Shown: positions 47,949 through 60,122 of the stretch, one piece after another | Position numbering within the stretch: the first letter of the stretch is position 1 | Layout of the letters: each line of letters opens with the position of its first letter | DNA from: Cycas panzhihuaensis | Taxonomy: Eukaryota > Cycadophyta | NCBI GenBank assembly: GCA_023213395.1 | Contig: CM041465.1 | Location: 18,724,001 to 18,788,000, forward strand | DNA: 64,000 nt | Direction of reading: 5' to 3' | The notes under the pieces: generated by a model | Seen by the model: the letters and a program-made list of their open reading frames with translations, nothing else | Database searches by the model: none | What the model was told of the DNA's origin: nothing | Position numbers and translations under genes: made by a program

Positions 47949-48441
47949 AGGTAGTTTGACCTTAGGAGCTCTATCTTTGACTGATTAAAGAAGATGGCGA
48001 TATGATCATCATACTTTATTCTCTTTGTAAAAACCCCTTGTAGGTGCGGAAGAATAAGAGTAAGTCTTTGCTCTATCCTATTTGTGAAAACCCCATGTAG
48101 GTACAGAAGGATAAGGGTTGTACTAGTTTTAGAAAATTAGAACCTGTGAAAACCTAAAAGGGCATAGGAGATGACGAATTGGTATATGGAGACATAAAAG
48201 ATTAAGCTACACATTTAAGATGCTTTGCTATCACGTTACATCAAAGAGCCACCTTAGTCATTTTGATTTATAAAAGAGGTTATAGATCTTAGAAAGTCCA
48301 TGGGTTTTTATTCCCTATGAGGGTTTTCCCACAAGAGTGTCATTTAGAATTTCAATGTAATAATAAGGCTCAAATGAAGACCTCATATAATAGATTTTCT
48401 TAAAATGACCTTCCACCATTAAGGGGGGGATTAAAATACAT
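47949..48441 (+). other. Copia-D 3' untranslated region with direct repeat
   Basis: About 490 bp between pol and the 3' LTR. A segment of about 60 bp (TTTGTAAAAACCCC..TGTAGGTGCGGAAGAATAAG) is repeated once, at about 48,022-48,060 and 48,080-48,118. The polypurine run AAGGGGGGGATTA lies at 48,421-48,433. Confidence 0.7.
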
Positions 48442-48742
48442 TGATGTATCAAGGCCATTTGTGTAGATTAATTATGTGACCTTAGGATATATTGTTAGCA
48501 TTAGTCTCTTAATGAAATACACTTTATATGCATTTAGATATAATTTTAGGTTTATGTCATTAGGTAGGAAAATCCTAATCCTAATGCTCACCATCAATAA
48601 TAAAAGGTAAAATCTCAAGGAGAGAGTCATTATTCATTTTCACCTCCAAGCTTGCTCTCATATCTTATTTAATCTCTTTTTCATTCTCCATTGCCATTGT
48701 GTGCATGTGAGTGATTTATTCCCTAGATCCATCCTTTCTTCA
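48442..48742 (+). repeat. 3' LTR of copia-D
   Basis: Begins TGATGTATCAAGG and ends ATCCTTTCTTCA. It is collinear and the same length as the 5' LTR, with scattered, mostly transition differences. Confidence 0.9.
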
Positions 48743-50039
48743 TTCTTTTATAAGGGAAACTCTTCTAGGTTGAAGGTGATGATATACTATCATATGGATT
48801 TGATATAAATTGTATGAATAGATACTTCTTTATGCCTTAGGGTTTCTTGAAGTAGATTTCTCCATTTAGGGAAGCTTTGTAAGATGTCTCTTATGGACAT
48901 CCCCCTAGAGACAATTTGAAGTCCTTTGATGATGGAAAATATCAATCCCTTACTAGTGGATTAGGAAAGAGCTCTTTTTAGTTCATATCACCTTGGGTAG
49001 ATTGGAATGGTCTTAGGAAAATAGGAATTTCTATGGGTTAAGTCTTATGGGATGACTACTAAGAAATAAATGTATTTTCAACTTCTTTAATTACTTAGGC
49101 ATGAGTGGTAGCAAATCCTTGTTTGGAATCAATCATCTAGATAACTCCTTTTCCTTTAGTATTATAATATTAGGTGGATTTAGAAGACTTTTGATCTTTT
49201 GAAGGTTGAATCTCTTATTCTATCTAAGAAGCTTGTTCAAGTTAGTTTTATAGTGTTCAAGGAGTAGGTCACCATTATGGCAGGGGTCTTCCTCTATCCC
49301 TTTTCTCTTGAGATTGGTATTGGTACTTGGGGTCCTCATGAATCATGAATGAGTCTTTATGAATAGGCTATTCGAGGTTAGGTTTTGAAGTGGCTTGTGT
49401 TAGATCTCTTGGGGGTGCTAATTTGAGATGTTGGGTATAATAATATGCATTGTCATGGAAATAATACTGATATATCAAGTACCATCTCTTTTCTTAGGGA
49501 GAAGGAGTTTTCTTCTTGTGGGAGGGGGGTGAAGATTAGGGTTGTTTCCCTTGGTTTGGAGAGGATTTCATATTATTTGTTGAACTAACCTATACCTTGG
49601 TAGGGAAACAAATAACTATTATTGGCCTTGTGTTGGCTATAACTTGATATCTCCCTTAATTTACATGAATGAGAGAATAACATAGGTGAGAGAATCCATT
49701 ATCTTATTAGGGCTATCAACATAGGGCCTTAGGGACTATGGTTGAGGCTAGGGTCCTATAGTGAAGGGGGTGCCTCTTATCAGTGGGGAAGTTTGTTGAG
49801 CTTCTTAAGCCTTGCTTAAATCTTGATGAGCTCTAAGGTTAAATATTTGGTAATTATTGAGTTAAAACTAGTTATGCCTATACTAAGCATTTTCACATGG
49901 ACTTTATGATGAATAACACTAAAAAAGATATATATTTTTAGTTCTTCAAGTAATGCGGCTTTGGACAAATAGAGGAGGTCATGGAAATGATAATTGAAGT
50001 CCTATTTGAGCTCATCTTATCCTTTATTGAGTGAAAGAA
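48743..50039 (-). other. Gypsy relic between gag and protease
   Basis: Expected gag C-terminal/linker region of the gypsy element. I see no clear zinc knuckle. Only short minus-strand fragments are readable, and the assignment comes from position between gag and protease. Confidence 0.45.
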
Positions 50040-50200
50040 GGGCCTTTACCACACTCTCAAAATGTCATGAGACATCAAAATAATTGATGAAGGTGTCAAC
50101 TAGATGTTGGAAGTAGTAGCTTGAATGAAGGGGGAGATAATAGAACCACTTAAGAGTATCACCTTAAAGAGACTAAGGGAAGAATATTATGATAACGTAG
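50040..50200 (-). pseudogene. Gypsy gag relic (Retrotrans_gag core)
   Basis: The minus strand reads FFP-stop-SL-stop-GDTLKWFYYLP and then FQHLVDTFINYFDVS. This fits the capsid core of plant Ty3/gypsy gag (LFP.SL.G.A..WF..LP...i..w..l...F...F). Both stops fall where Gln or Lys codons are common. Further gag lies in shifted frames on either side. Confidence 0.7.
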
Positions 50201-52044
50201 TTGTATGGCCAATATTTAATACATGCCATAACAAAGGCCTTGACATAATCCCCTAGGTATTAGGATGATATCCCTTCAAATATAGGGATCTTTAGTAGAT
50301 ATAGAAGTAGGTTAGTGCAAAGAGCATTAGAGAAAGATGACTTCTATAATAGTTAATAAATGGATATATGATAGGTTGAGCTAATGAGTCAACTAGTAGA
50401 TATGTCGATTAAGGGTGGTAGGGGTAGGATGTTAAGGCTCTACTATAGGGGCTTATTCCATATAGGTGGGTTTGTTAAGGTAAACCAAGGTGAGGGATTC
50501 TTTTAGCTTGGAAAGAGGTTATGGTTTAGGTGTGAGGATTAGTTTCATATAATGGGATCCTCTATAACTCAGGCTATTATGAGGATATACTTAACATAGA
50601 GGGGACTAATAGGTTTGGGTAAGATTCTACCATGATATACTTATGGCTTAAGTTTTAAATGATTCTTATGTGAAGACCCCTTAAAAAGTGACTATATAAG
50701 AGGGAGTTATGATAGGTTAAAGTTATTAGGGTTGGTAAGAAAAAAGGCTAAGTTGAGCTATAGTAAGCATAAACTAGTAAGGAGGATTTAGATAAGAAAG
50801 TGGGTGGGCAATAGAATTCTACCTATATGGGCCTCCAATTATAGGGGCAACCCCATATGGGTGGAGGGAATCAATGCCAAAGGGAATAAGAGATTAAGTC
50901 CCCTTACCCCTACTACTTAGTCACATAAACTAGTGGGAGATAAGTGGATTGCCTAGGTCATAAGATAGGCTAGAAAGGGCATGATGAAGCTTAGGAGATA
51001 CCCTAGGGACCTATAAGTTGAGGTATGAAATGAGATATAGGGCAAGGTATAAGCAAAATAAAAGGAGTAGACAATGCTCCTATAGGTTGAGTGATGGAGG
51101 CATGGAGCCCACTAGTTAGAGGGATAGTTAGCATAGAATGAGGGGGTGGCTATTAAGGAGGAGGTCCCACCACCAAGGAGGCTACCGCAGATAAGATTAA
51201 TATCAACAAGGGTTAAGAAGGAAGAAAAAGAGCTTGTGAGATTTCCCCCTATGAAGGTGCCTACTATTATGGTTAGGAAATAGGGAGGGTTAGGCCTACA
51301 TTGCTCCCAAACAAGTGATGACATTATGTTTGAGTGGTGTTTGCTAATGACCTTTGGAAATACACCCTTAGGGTGACCACACTTTCCCAAGGGATATTGG
51401 GGGCTTGGGTGAGTTCAAGGATGGCTTTAATTTCATGGGATTATTCAACATAATAGGTTTAAGGAATAGGTTCTAAGTCAACTAAGGTATCAAAGTGCTG
51501 GGCAACTCTAATATCATGGGAAGATAACTTGACAAGGTTTTGATATAAGATATCAAGCTCATATAGAGGATGAAAAAGGATCATCCTATTAGGAAAGGGT
51601 TTATGTAGGTCATATAAATTAATTATATATGACCAATCTAGGCTATAGATCTGGTGTGGATCTTAGGCTTAATATGGGTCTTAGAATTAATAATATGGTT
51701 GGTATTGAAAGGGATCAATTAACCATTGAAATAAAGGTTAGTCTACCATTGACAAAATCTCAACATAGAATGGGCTAAATGGGTAGGTAAACCCAAATAT
51801 AAAGGTGGTAGTCCTTGAAAATAATAAAAGAATCAATGCATGCATGAGGTGAATAAGAAAAGTGAAGAGTATAATAGATAATAATCAAATACACACTTAC
51901 ATGCTAAAGTAATAATGAAAAGATAACAGATGCTCATGAAAGGTAACCATGTGCTAATGAGAGTGTTTCCCTAAGGCAAAAATACAAATGAAATAAAAGT
52001 AAGAATCAATGATATATCACTAACTCAATTTGGTGAGTAGCTAG
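50201..52044. other. Upstream gypsy-derived and unassigned sequence
   Basis: Presumed gypsy gag N-terminus, leader and possibly 5' LTR in minus orientation. A minus-strand frame at 51,112-51,390 is open but shows no motif. I could not delimit an LTR or a primer-binding site. Confidence 0.4.
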
Positions 52045-53690
52045 TATGGTCACCATTGAATGTTGACACATAGGAAAAAGAGGACAATCATGTGATTTGA
52101 CTATAGACCCAAGGAAAAAGATTCTAAATCAAGAAGATGATGAGACTAAAGCTCTTATGAGGCACTTGTTTATCTTGTGAATGTAGGTGAAAGGATAAAA
52201 GGAAAGCTCTTAGACTAAGGGAAATATATCAATGTATGCAAGTAATAGCCTAAGACAAAGAAACTATTAACTAATTAGCTTGATATAGGCAAACATATAG
52301 AAAGCAATAATTCATAATGAGAAATCAAGGGAAAGTTATTAATTAACTAAGAGAATAAAGATAAAACTAATCAACTTTAATAACAAGTGCCCTTAAAAGG
52401 ACTAAACAACAACTAATAAAATGGCTCTCCTGGACTAAGATGTTTGCTAGAGTGTATGCCTCCTAACCATCAACATAGCTATGTGCCTATAATTAATGCA
52501 ATTATCCTTCCAAAAGAAGACTAGCCTATTATATTCTAGATTCCAAAATAAACCTAGAATACTAGACTCAATTTAGAAATAAGGAAGGGACTAAGTAGAG
52601 TAAGAGGCCTGAAGGAGTTAGGACCATAAGATCAATTTACTCATGGATAAGTCAGTGGGGACTCATCAATACTAGTGACCCATGCCACATAAGTGTGAGG
52701 TGACTTGGCAATGCTTACATCTAACTCTAATGAGCCTTAATGTCTAAGAGGTGAAATAAAAAGAGGTTATTTCTCTCAATAAAATATATAACATTTACTC
52801 AGTTATTTGAACGATATATGTAAGCATGTAATAAGGATATATACCCTCCATTAGATATTTGGAACATAGATTTAAGGACTTGACTCACCTAAGGGTATAA
52901 GGCCACCCCCTTCATTTAGTAATAAAATTCAACTAGAGAACAAGTGATCCCCCTCATTGATAAGGGAACAACCCTATCTTAAGAATATCCATAAGCAATA
53001 GAAAACAAACACCTATAATGCAATTAATATGCATGTTTGATTGTATGAAATCGACAAATTAGACCCTAGTCTAAAAGAAAGACTTTTGGCCTTATAGATT
53101 TGAGGACTCGTAATAAGTGCTAGCCTCCAATCTATTAGTCTTTCACCAAAATATATATACATAAGCACATGTAATGTAGAATGTTATATATAATCTCACT
53201 CTTCTCTCTCTTTTTATATTTTTAAAGATTTTTATATTTTTCTTATAAAAAAATATGATGCCCTATGTGCGAGGAGAAGGAAAGAGCAAGTAAGAATATG
53301 TTACATACAAATAATCAAACTTTTCTCTTTTTATTTTCAAATAAAGCTACAAATTAAAATACATTTTTTGCCTTTTTTTTGGGGAAAAATAAATCCTACA
53401 AAGAGAGTGTTTAATGAATAATACTTGGTTTTTGCTTCTAAGCTTTTAACAATCAAACTCCTTACCAAAGCAAACTCTCACCACATGGACTTTGCCAAAG
53501 GGGCAACGAGTAATTTTAGTGGAATATGCATATAACATGATACCTATAAAAACTTTAGTAACATTTCTACTTATTAAATCATTCTATAATGAAAAAAAAT
53601 CATTGTCAGGATTAAGAATACCCAAAAATAATAAAAAAATAAGCGTGATAGATTATACCATTTTGGGTGATTCTAGGTGAATTTTGACAT
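52045..53690. repeat. Repeat unit R1 (about 1.6 kb), paralogue of 57.84-63.12 kb
   Basis: Collinear with R2 (57,840-58,885 plus 62,515-63,118). Shared landmarks include GAATGTAGGTG-AAGGATAAA-GGAAAGCTCTTAGA, GAAAGCAATAAT-CATAA-GAGAAATCAAGG, and GTGCTAGCCTCCA / ATACATAAGCACATGTAAT. Segment lengths agree closely on both sides of the TR-GAG-2 insertion site (about 1,020 vs 1,031 bp, and 604 vs 604 bp). It carries the empty site TTTGG at 53,085-53,089. There is no coding capacity. It may be part of a long LTR or of a low-copy tandem repeat. Confidence 0.8.
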
Positions 53691-55559
53691 CAGTTTTGCT
53701 ACCATATAGGTGTTTCTCAACTGCTTGGAATGACATGGACACCACAACAAATAAGTAAGTGAAGGTATATTTCACATCTCTACATATTTTATTATTTTCT
53801 TATATCATGATTTTAGATTATTGACATATATTTTGCTTGATTTCTTATTGACTTAAGTAAGATCCATGGATTTGCTTCCCTTGTTTTCTCCTATATTGTA
53901 GCCTAAAACCCAGCCCCCTCAACCTAACCCTTAGCTATTTATCCTAAACATTTTCTATTATAAGGGAAGGTCAAGTTGTTATGTCATGGTAATGCCATTA
54001 TATTATCAGAATTCTAAGAGGAATTAGTTGCCTGTTAATCTACCACTTTCACTTATATGATTGCTAGAGATTGACCTTACAACATTACTAGAGTGCCTTC
54101 AACTGGAGAAAGTTTAGCTATTAGCATCATCCTTACTTATTGGGATGAGTAATCCTTCCATAACCTTGTTGGTAAGTTAGTTTTTCATTCCATTTGAATT
54201 TACTTATCTCATTTAGATAAGCTAAGCATTGCTTGGCCCATCTTACCTCTTGCTTATTTTGCTTTCCTCCTTTTATTATTTGGCCTATAGGATTAAAAGG
54301 AATTATAGGGAAAAATTGGCATCCAAGTACTAATTAAATGCTTGTGATATTTAGGAGATTATAGAGATATATTTGAGGCTCCTATCATCTTTCTCTTACC
54401 AAGTTTATTTTGCATACTTTGATTGAATGCTTATTACCATCTCCAAATGATATATTCCTATAGTATGGTATTTCTTGGAGCTTACTAGCTATTATTCTTA
54501 TAGGTGGAAGCACTTTATAATTATTGTAGGTATTCGAAGACTAAGGATCTCTCTTATTTCCAAACCATACTCACTCTTCTTTATTACATCATTCACATCA
54601 AGGAAAAAGAACTAGGCTACATCTATAAATGGTAAGCCTAACCCACTCTTATTGCCCATTTCCTTGCATTTTAAAGTTTTATAGTAAGTATTTTTCATCA
54701 TACTATGATCTAACAAACTAAAATGCTGCCAAAGTTTTTGTAGAAATATCATGTTTAAGGATCATAGTTGTTTGAGAACATTAGAGAATATTTTTATATA
54801 CCAAGGGAGTAGTAGGATTCAAGATTCATTCCACGTAAATCCTAAGTACCTCTTCTCCCCTTGTCTCTTTATTTTAAGCAAAAAAAGAATATAAGCAAAG
54901 AGGAAAATAACAAGAGGAAAAAACATTAGACTCTCTTTGCCCTAGTTTCTTTCATTCCTCAAAGAAAAAGAAAGACGTTATTTTTCTCTTATCTTTGTTC
55001 TCCTTTTTCCTTCTTTCTAAACAAATAGAAAAAGAAAAAGAAAAAGAAAGAAAGTTTTTTCTTTTCTATTTCTCTTCTTTCCTATTAAAAATATAAAAAG
55101 AGAAAAAAAAAAAAAACTCCAAAACCCCCCAAAAAGAAAAAGCATCATTTTTCTTTTATTACACATTACATTGCATTGTTTTCACCTCAAAATAGAATTG
55201 TGTGATTTCATAAGAAAGCCCAAGTAAAAGAGAGGATCATGTAGTTGCAAGTCCTTGAACTTGTTAGGCTACATTGTGCTTATTAGTTTGGTTGACTTAT
55301 TATTTTCATTAATTCAAAAGGGCATATAGCTATATTAGGGGTGTGATCACATCAACTTTCCATACATTAGCTCCCCCCATTGGACCTACATTAGATTTGC
55401 ATATACTGCACACATGTTACCCTATTAATTCACTCAATTGACCACATAAAGGCATTATCAAATGAGAGTGGAATGGGTTATAAAATAATGACAAGCCAAA
55501 GAGAATCAAACTAGAATACTAAAAGATGAATTCATATGACATTAAGCAAGATAAGTATA
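53691..55559. other. AT-rich sequence with A/G and T/C low-complexity tracts
   Basis: No gene. At 54,880-55,165 AGAAAA-type purine tracts alternate with TTTTCT pyrimidine tracts, giving imperfect mirror and inverted repeats and a long A-run plus a short C-run (CCCCCC) near 55,125. Confidence 0.55.
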
Positions 55560-56345
55560 ACTTGCAAGGGGCAATGATACTCATACAACCTAACATTAGA
55601 CCTAGGTTAGAAGGTTTAGGTTAAAGAGAGGAGTCAAGCAACTTCCTCTCATAGATACTCATTCATCACTATGGATGTGAGTATGGAGATAAAGTTAGCC
55701 TAAACTATATGAAAGAAGGTATATACATTTGATTAGGGGAAAGATGAGTAGAAGAAGAAGAGATAAGCTAAATAAACATCTATCTAACATGCAAGATAAA
55801 GTAAATATACAAGCAACTAAAGTATAAAATAAAGAAATGATTATGGGTTTGATATGTAGTATGGTTTCTAGAGATGTAAGCTATACGGGGGTAATACCAC
55901 TTACATAACCTAACACTAGACTTGGGTAGGTCTAGGTCAAAGATAGGAATTATTTTTATGCTTGAAGGGCATAGAAGGGTTATTTTATAATAGGTATACC
56001 TCAACCTATTAATTTTAAAGTTGGAATAGTCATGTGCTTATTACTTGGTTCCTTACAAAAGCCTTCTTAGGATGTTGGGAGGAGATATGAGAGGTTGGCT
56101 TGGCCAATGCTATAAGTGTTAAGTAACTTTCTCTTAGAGACACTCATGCATCAACATAGATGCAAGTGCAAGAATAAAGGTAGCTTAGATTAGACAAAAA
56201 AATATGTGTGTATATAATGGGAGAAATATAGGTAGGAGAAGAAGAGATAAGATAAAAAAACATCTATCCAACATGTAAGATAAAAGCAAATAAGTAAACA
56301 TATAAGTAACCAAAGCATGAAAAGGATAAATAAAAGCTAAATGAA
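55560..56345. repeat. Two short diverged units related to R1/R2
   Basis: Two adjacent segments (about 55,580-55,830 and 55,900-56,330) share CCTAACA.TAGAC.T.GGT.AG, CTCTTAGAGACACTCATGCATCA-type and GAGTAGAAGAAGAAGAGATAAG blocks with each other. They align weakly with the GTAGGTGCAAGGATAAAGG part of R1/R2. Non-coding. Confidence 0.6.
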
Positions 56346-56841
56346 TAATTAAAAATAGCCTCATAAGGAACAAGAAACACCTAAGACAACTCTTAGAATT
56401 GAGAAGGGTTAATGGGGTAGTTATGTCGTAAATAATGACAAATCCGATGAGCTTATCCTAATAACTATAATCCTATGATTGTGATTGACCTTTATGTAAC
56501 CCAGCCTCTAAAATGCCACCACTTATTAACTGAATCTATAATAGAAGATAATTGATGTAGAGGAGGAGTGAAGAAGGAATTAACACCATGTAATTGGCCT
56601 AATTATGGGTAAGATATTAGGAACTCCTTTTAGTAATAACCCACCTACAAATATTAGGGTCTAAAAGGTGCCTATATATAATTATAACAAGCCTCCTCAA
56701 CTCTAAGAGGTGAATGAGATGGTAGAAAAACTCTTAACAAGATGTGTGATGCTCACTCAATTCTTCTTATCACACATGGTTAAGATGATCACCCATCACT
56801 AGGCCATTTGGAACATGTGAAATGACACAACTTGACCTCAA

Positions 56842-57141
56842 TTATACAATTACCCTACTCCCTTGGTGATGGAATCTAGGTGGAATACCAAGTAACCTCT
56901 TCTTTGGTGTATGTGAGGACTCTACCCTACTATTGCAAACTGTTAACAGTCTATGAGTGCTTATAGGCATATTTGTAGCACTCCCTTTCCCTCCCTTGTT
57001 TTCATACTTAGTGTTGTAGTGCAGACAACACTGATTACTTTCATCCCTCTCGTAGCGATAGCAGGAGTGGAAAATAGGGAAATGACACTCATCGCATGCC
57101 ACAAAGAGATCGCCATCTACATAGGTACTATTGTGTATCAT
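56842..57141 (-). pseudogene. CesA-like: Cellulose synthase (CesA) zinc-finger fragment
   Basis: A minus-strand open frame contains, at 57,126-56,977, about 50 residues that match the N-terminal RING-type zinc-binding domain (zf-UDP, PF14569) of plant cellulose synthase catalytic subunits: VDGDLFVACDECHFPIFHSC, then YRYERDESNQCC and TKYENKGGKGSA. The family consensus in this region is VDG(D/E)[35 protein letters not shown]. Of the visible zinc ligands, the Cys pair in CDEC, the Cys before YRYER and one Cys after NQ are kept; two others are replaced (Phe, Tyr), so it would not fold normally. No glycosyltransferase domain is nearby. An A-rich stretch and an AG precede the homology, compatible with an exon edge. 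It retains CpGs, unlike its surroundings. In the living gene this domain mediates subunit dimerisation in the plasma-membrane rosette complex. Confidence 0.85.
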
Positions 57142-57839
57142 TGCTATGTCTTTGGTTTATGTTTTTCATTTTTTTTTTCTTTTTTTTTTTTGTTTAAATT
57201 TTAATGGGAGTAAACTCCACCCCTGAGTGGAGACCCCTCGCCTCCCTTATTGAAGTCATGTGAGGGCGCCTATCGATGTAATGAGAGACTAAGATGAGAA
57301 AGAGAAGAGTATAAAATATAACTATACACTTTTTTCTTTGGTATACACATAACAAAATAAGCTAACATAGATGCAAGGATCTATGATTCCATGGGTTCAA
57401 GGACTCACAACAAGTGCAAGAACCCTCACTCCATATAAGTCAACCTATCAAGCATGATGCAAAAAAGAAGACCTTCTTCAACGTTTTTTTTTAGGTTTTT
57501 TAAATTAGTCTAGAATGCACGATAGGGGTTAAGAATAATAATCGATGTATGCAAGTCTATAATTAAACCAAACACTTATTTTCTTATTTTTATAAAACTA
57601 TATAAAAAAGAATATAAGAAGGATCCTTTACTCTCATTTTTGTTTATTATTTTTTTAATGAAGAGATGTAAAAGAAAAGAAATATTTTTTCCTTTAACTT
57701 TGTTGAAATTAAAGGCAACATGGTTTATCTCTTTTTTTCCTTTTTTTAAATACTATTATGAGGATTTAACTCCACATTTTATATTTGCTAAGCCATGGTA
57801 TAAAAATAAACTAAGATCATGCATTGTAATGTTAGGTAG
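57142..57839. other. Flank of CesA fragment and partial repeat unit
   Basis: 57,395-57,470 contains GGACTCACAACAAGTGC..AACCCTCACTCC, a diverged match to the 53,093 landmark of R1. A third, incomplete repeat copy therefore probably precedes R2. The frame at 57,640-57,861 is Lys/Phe-rich without a motif. Confidence 0.45.
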
Positions 57840-58885
57840 GTCTATGAATACTAACTCATAAGAAAAAGTGGTCAATCACATGATTCAACTATCAAGCTAA
57901 GGTAAAAAGGTATAATGAAAAATAGGATACACCACAAGCTCCTATGGGGCACTCATGTATCTCATGAATGTAGGTGCAAGGATAAAGGGAAAGCTCTTAG
58001 AATAGGGATAACCTATCAAATATGTGTAATTAGTAACCTAAAAGAAAGTAACTATCAACTAATTATCTAGCTAATGATATAAGTAAGTACATGGAAAGCA
58101 ATAATGTATAAAGAGAAATCAAGGAAAAACTATTAACTAATTAAGAAAATAGAGATAAAATTAATCTACTCTAGTAGCAAGAACCCCTAGAGGGATCAAA
58201 CAACACCTAATAAAATGGCTCTTATGATTTAAAAGTTTCACTAGCATGTATGAACCCTAATTATCAATGTAACTACATGCCTATCCCTAATATAATTATC
58301 CCTCTTGAATAAGATTAACCTATCCTATCCTAGACTCCTAAATGAACCTAGATTATTATACTTAATCTAAAAATAAAAAAGGAACTAACTAGAGCATGAG
58401 GCTTGAAAGAGTTAGGGCCATAGGATCAATCTTCTTAAGGATAAGTTGATGGGGACTCATCAATACATGTGACCCATTATACACAAGTATGAAGTAGCCT
58501 AACAATGCTTGTATCTAACTCTAATAAGCCTTGAGCTCTAAGAGGTGAAATATATAGAGGTTACCACTCTCAATGAGATGTATGGAGTTCACTCAACTAT
58601 TTAAACCATATGTTCAAGTATATAATAGGGATAAACACCCTCCATTAGATTGTTTAGAGTACAAATCAAAGGACTTAACTCACATAAGGGCACAAGATTA
58701 CCCCTCTCTCCTGATGATGGAATTTTGGTAGAGAATAAGTGATCTTTCGCTATCAATGAAGGAACAACCTTATCCTAAGTAGACCTATAAGGAGCAAATA
58801 ATAGACATCTATGATAAAGATAATATGCAACTTTTGATTATATGAAATTAACATAATAAACCCTAGTTAAAATAAGTCCTTTTAG
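57840..58885. repeat. Repeat unit R2, left part
   Basis: Collinear with 52,045-53,084 of R1. It ends in TTTAG (58,881-58,885), the left target-site duplication of TR-GAG-2. The right part resumes at 62,515. Confidence 0.8.
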
Positions 58886-59234
58886 TGTTGGAGTTAATAG
58901 TCATCACTCCACTCCCACCTTATAACTGGGAGAGAAAATCTCATCTTCATCAATTTACACATGTGGGTGCTCAACATGTGTAGGTAAGTTTATGCTAATT
59001 TGAGTTAAGTTTACTTTAAGTTATGATTATTTTATTGTTATTTAAATTTAGACACCACCTACAATATTGGATATTTGTAACTCTCTATAATAGGGATTGA
59101 ATACAATGGCTCTTATGATTATGCAACATTGATATATTAATGTAGTGATTATTGGTTTCATGTTCTGCACTGTTTCATGTTCTGCAAAATAGTAGCAAAT
59201 CGATGACCAATCTTTGTATCCCATTTTATTCCAT
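58886..59234 (+). repeat. 5' LTR of TR-GAG-2
   Basis: Begins TGTTGGAGTTAATAGTCATC. The end is placed by the match TTTTATTCCAT(A) to the 3' LTR end TTTTATTTCCATCA. It is followed by TATCAGCTAGAGCTC (59,234-59,248), a disrupted tRNA-Met primer-binding site. The tail contains a duplicated TTTCATGTTCTGCA. Confidence 0.7.
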
Positions 59235-59249
59235 ATCAGCTAGAGCTCG

Positions 59250-60122
<873 letters not shown>

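Larger units (their letters stand above)
41162..48742 (+). mobile_element. Copia-D: Ty1/copia retrotransposon inside the gypsy relic
   Basis: Two 301-bp LTRs (41,162-41,462 and 48,442-48,742) flank a copia-ordered gag-pol. A tRNA-Met primer-binding site follows the left LTR, and a GGGGGGGATTA-type polypurine tract precedes the right one by about 15 bp. A leader of about 2 kb separates primer-binding site and gag. I could not find matching TSDs (GAGGT left, TTCTT right), so ends may have been altered. Gag-pol is broken by many stops, most at former Gln codons. Confidence 0.88.
24000..51450 (-). mobile_element. Ty3/gypsy retrotransposon relic (minus), split by two copia insertions
   Basis: Reading leftward, domains occur in gypsy order: gag (about 50.2-50.0 kb), protease (41.16-40.69 kb), RT (26.5-25.9 kb), RNase H (25.8-25.4 kb) and integrase (25.1-24.0 kb). 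INT after RT/RNase H defines Ty3/gypsy. The gag and protease style recalls the Tat/Athila side of the family, but that is a guess. Copia-D interrupts it between gag and protease, copia-A between protease and RT. Every domain has stops and frameshifts. I could not identify its LTRs or TSD, so the outer limits are open. Confidence 0.75.

Noticed and set aside
41157-48747. A target-site duplication for copia-D
   Set aside because: The flanking pentamers GAGGT and TTCTT do not match, and shifting the ends by a few bases gave no better pair.
55645-56373. Tandem units considered as a possible CRISPR-like array
   Set aside because: The units are long, diverged and lack short identical repeats with unique spacers, so they are ordinary degenerate tandem repeats in a plant genome.
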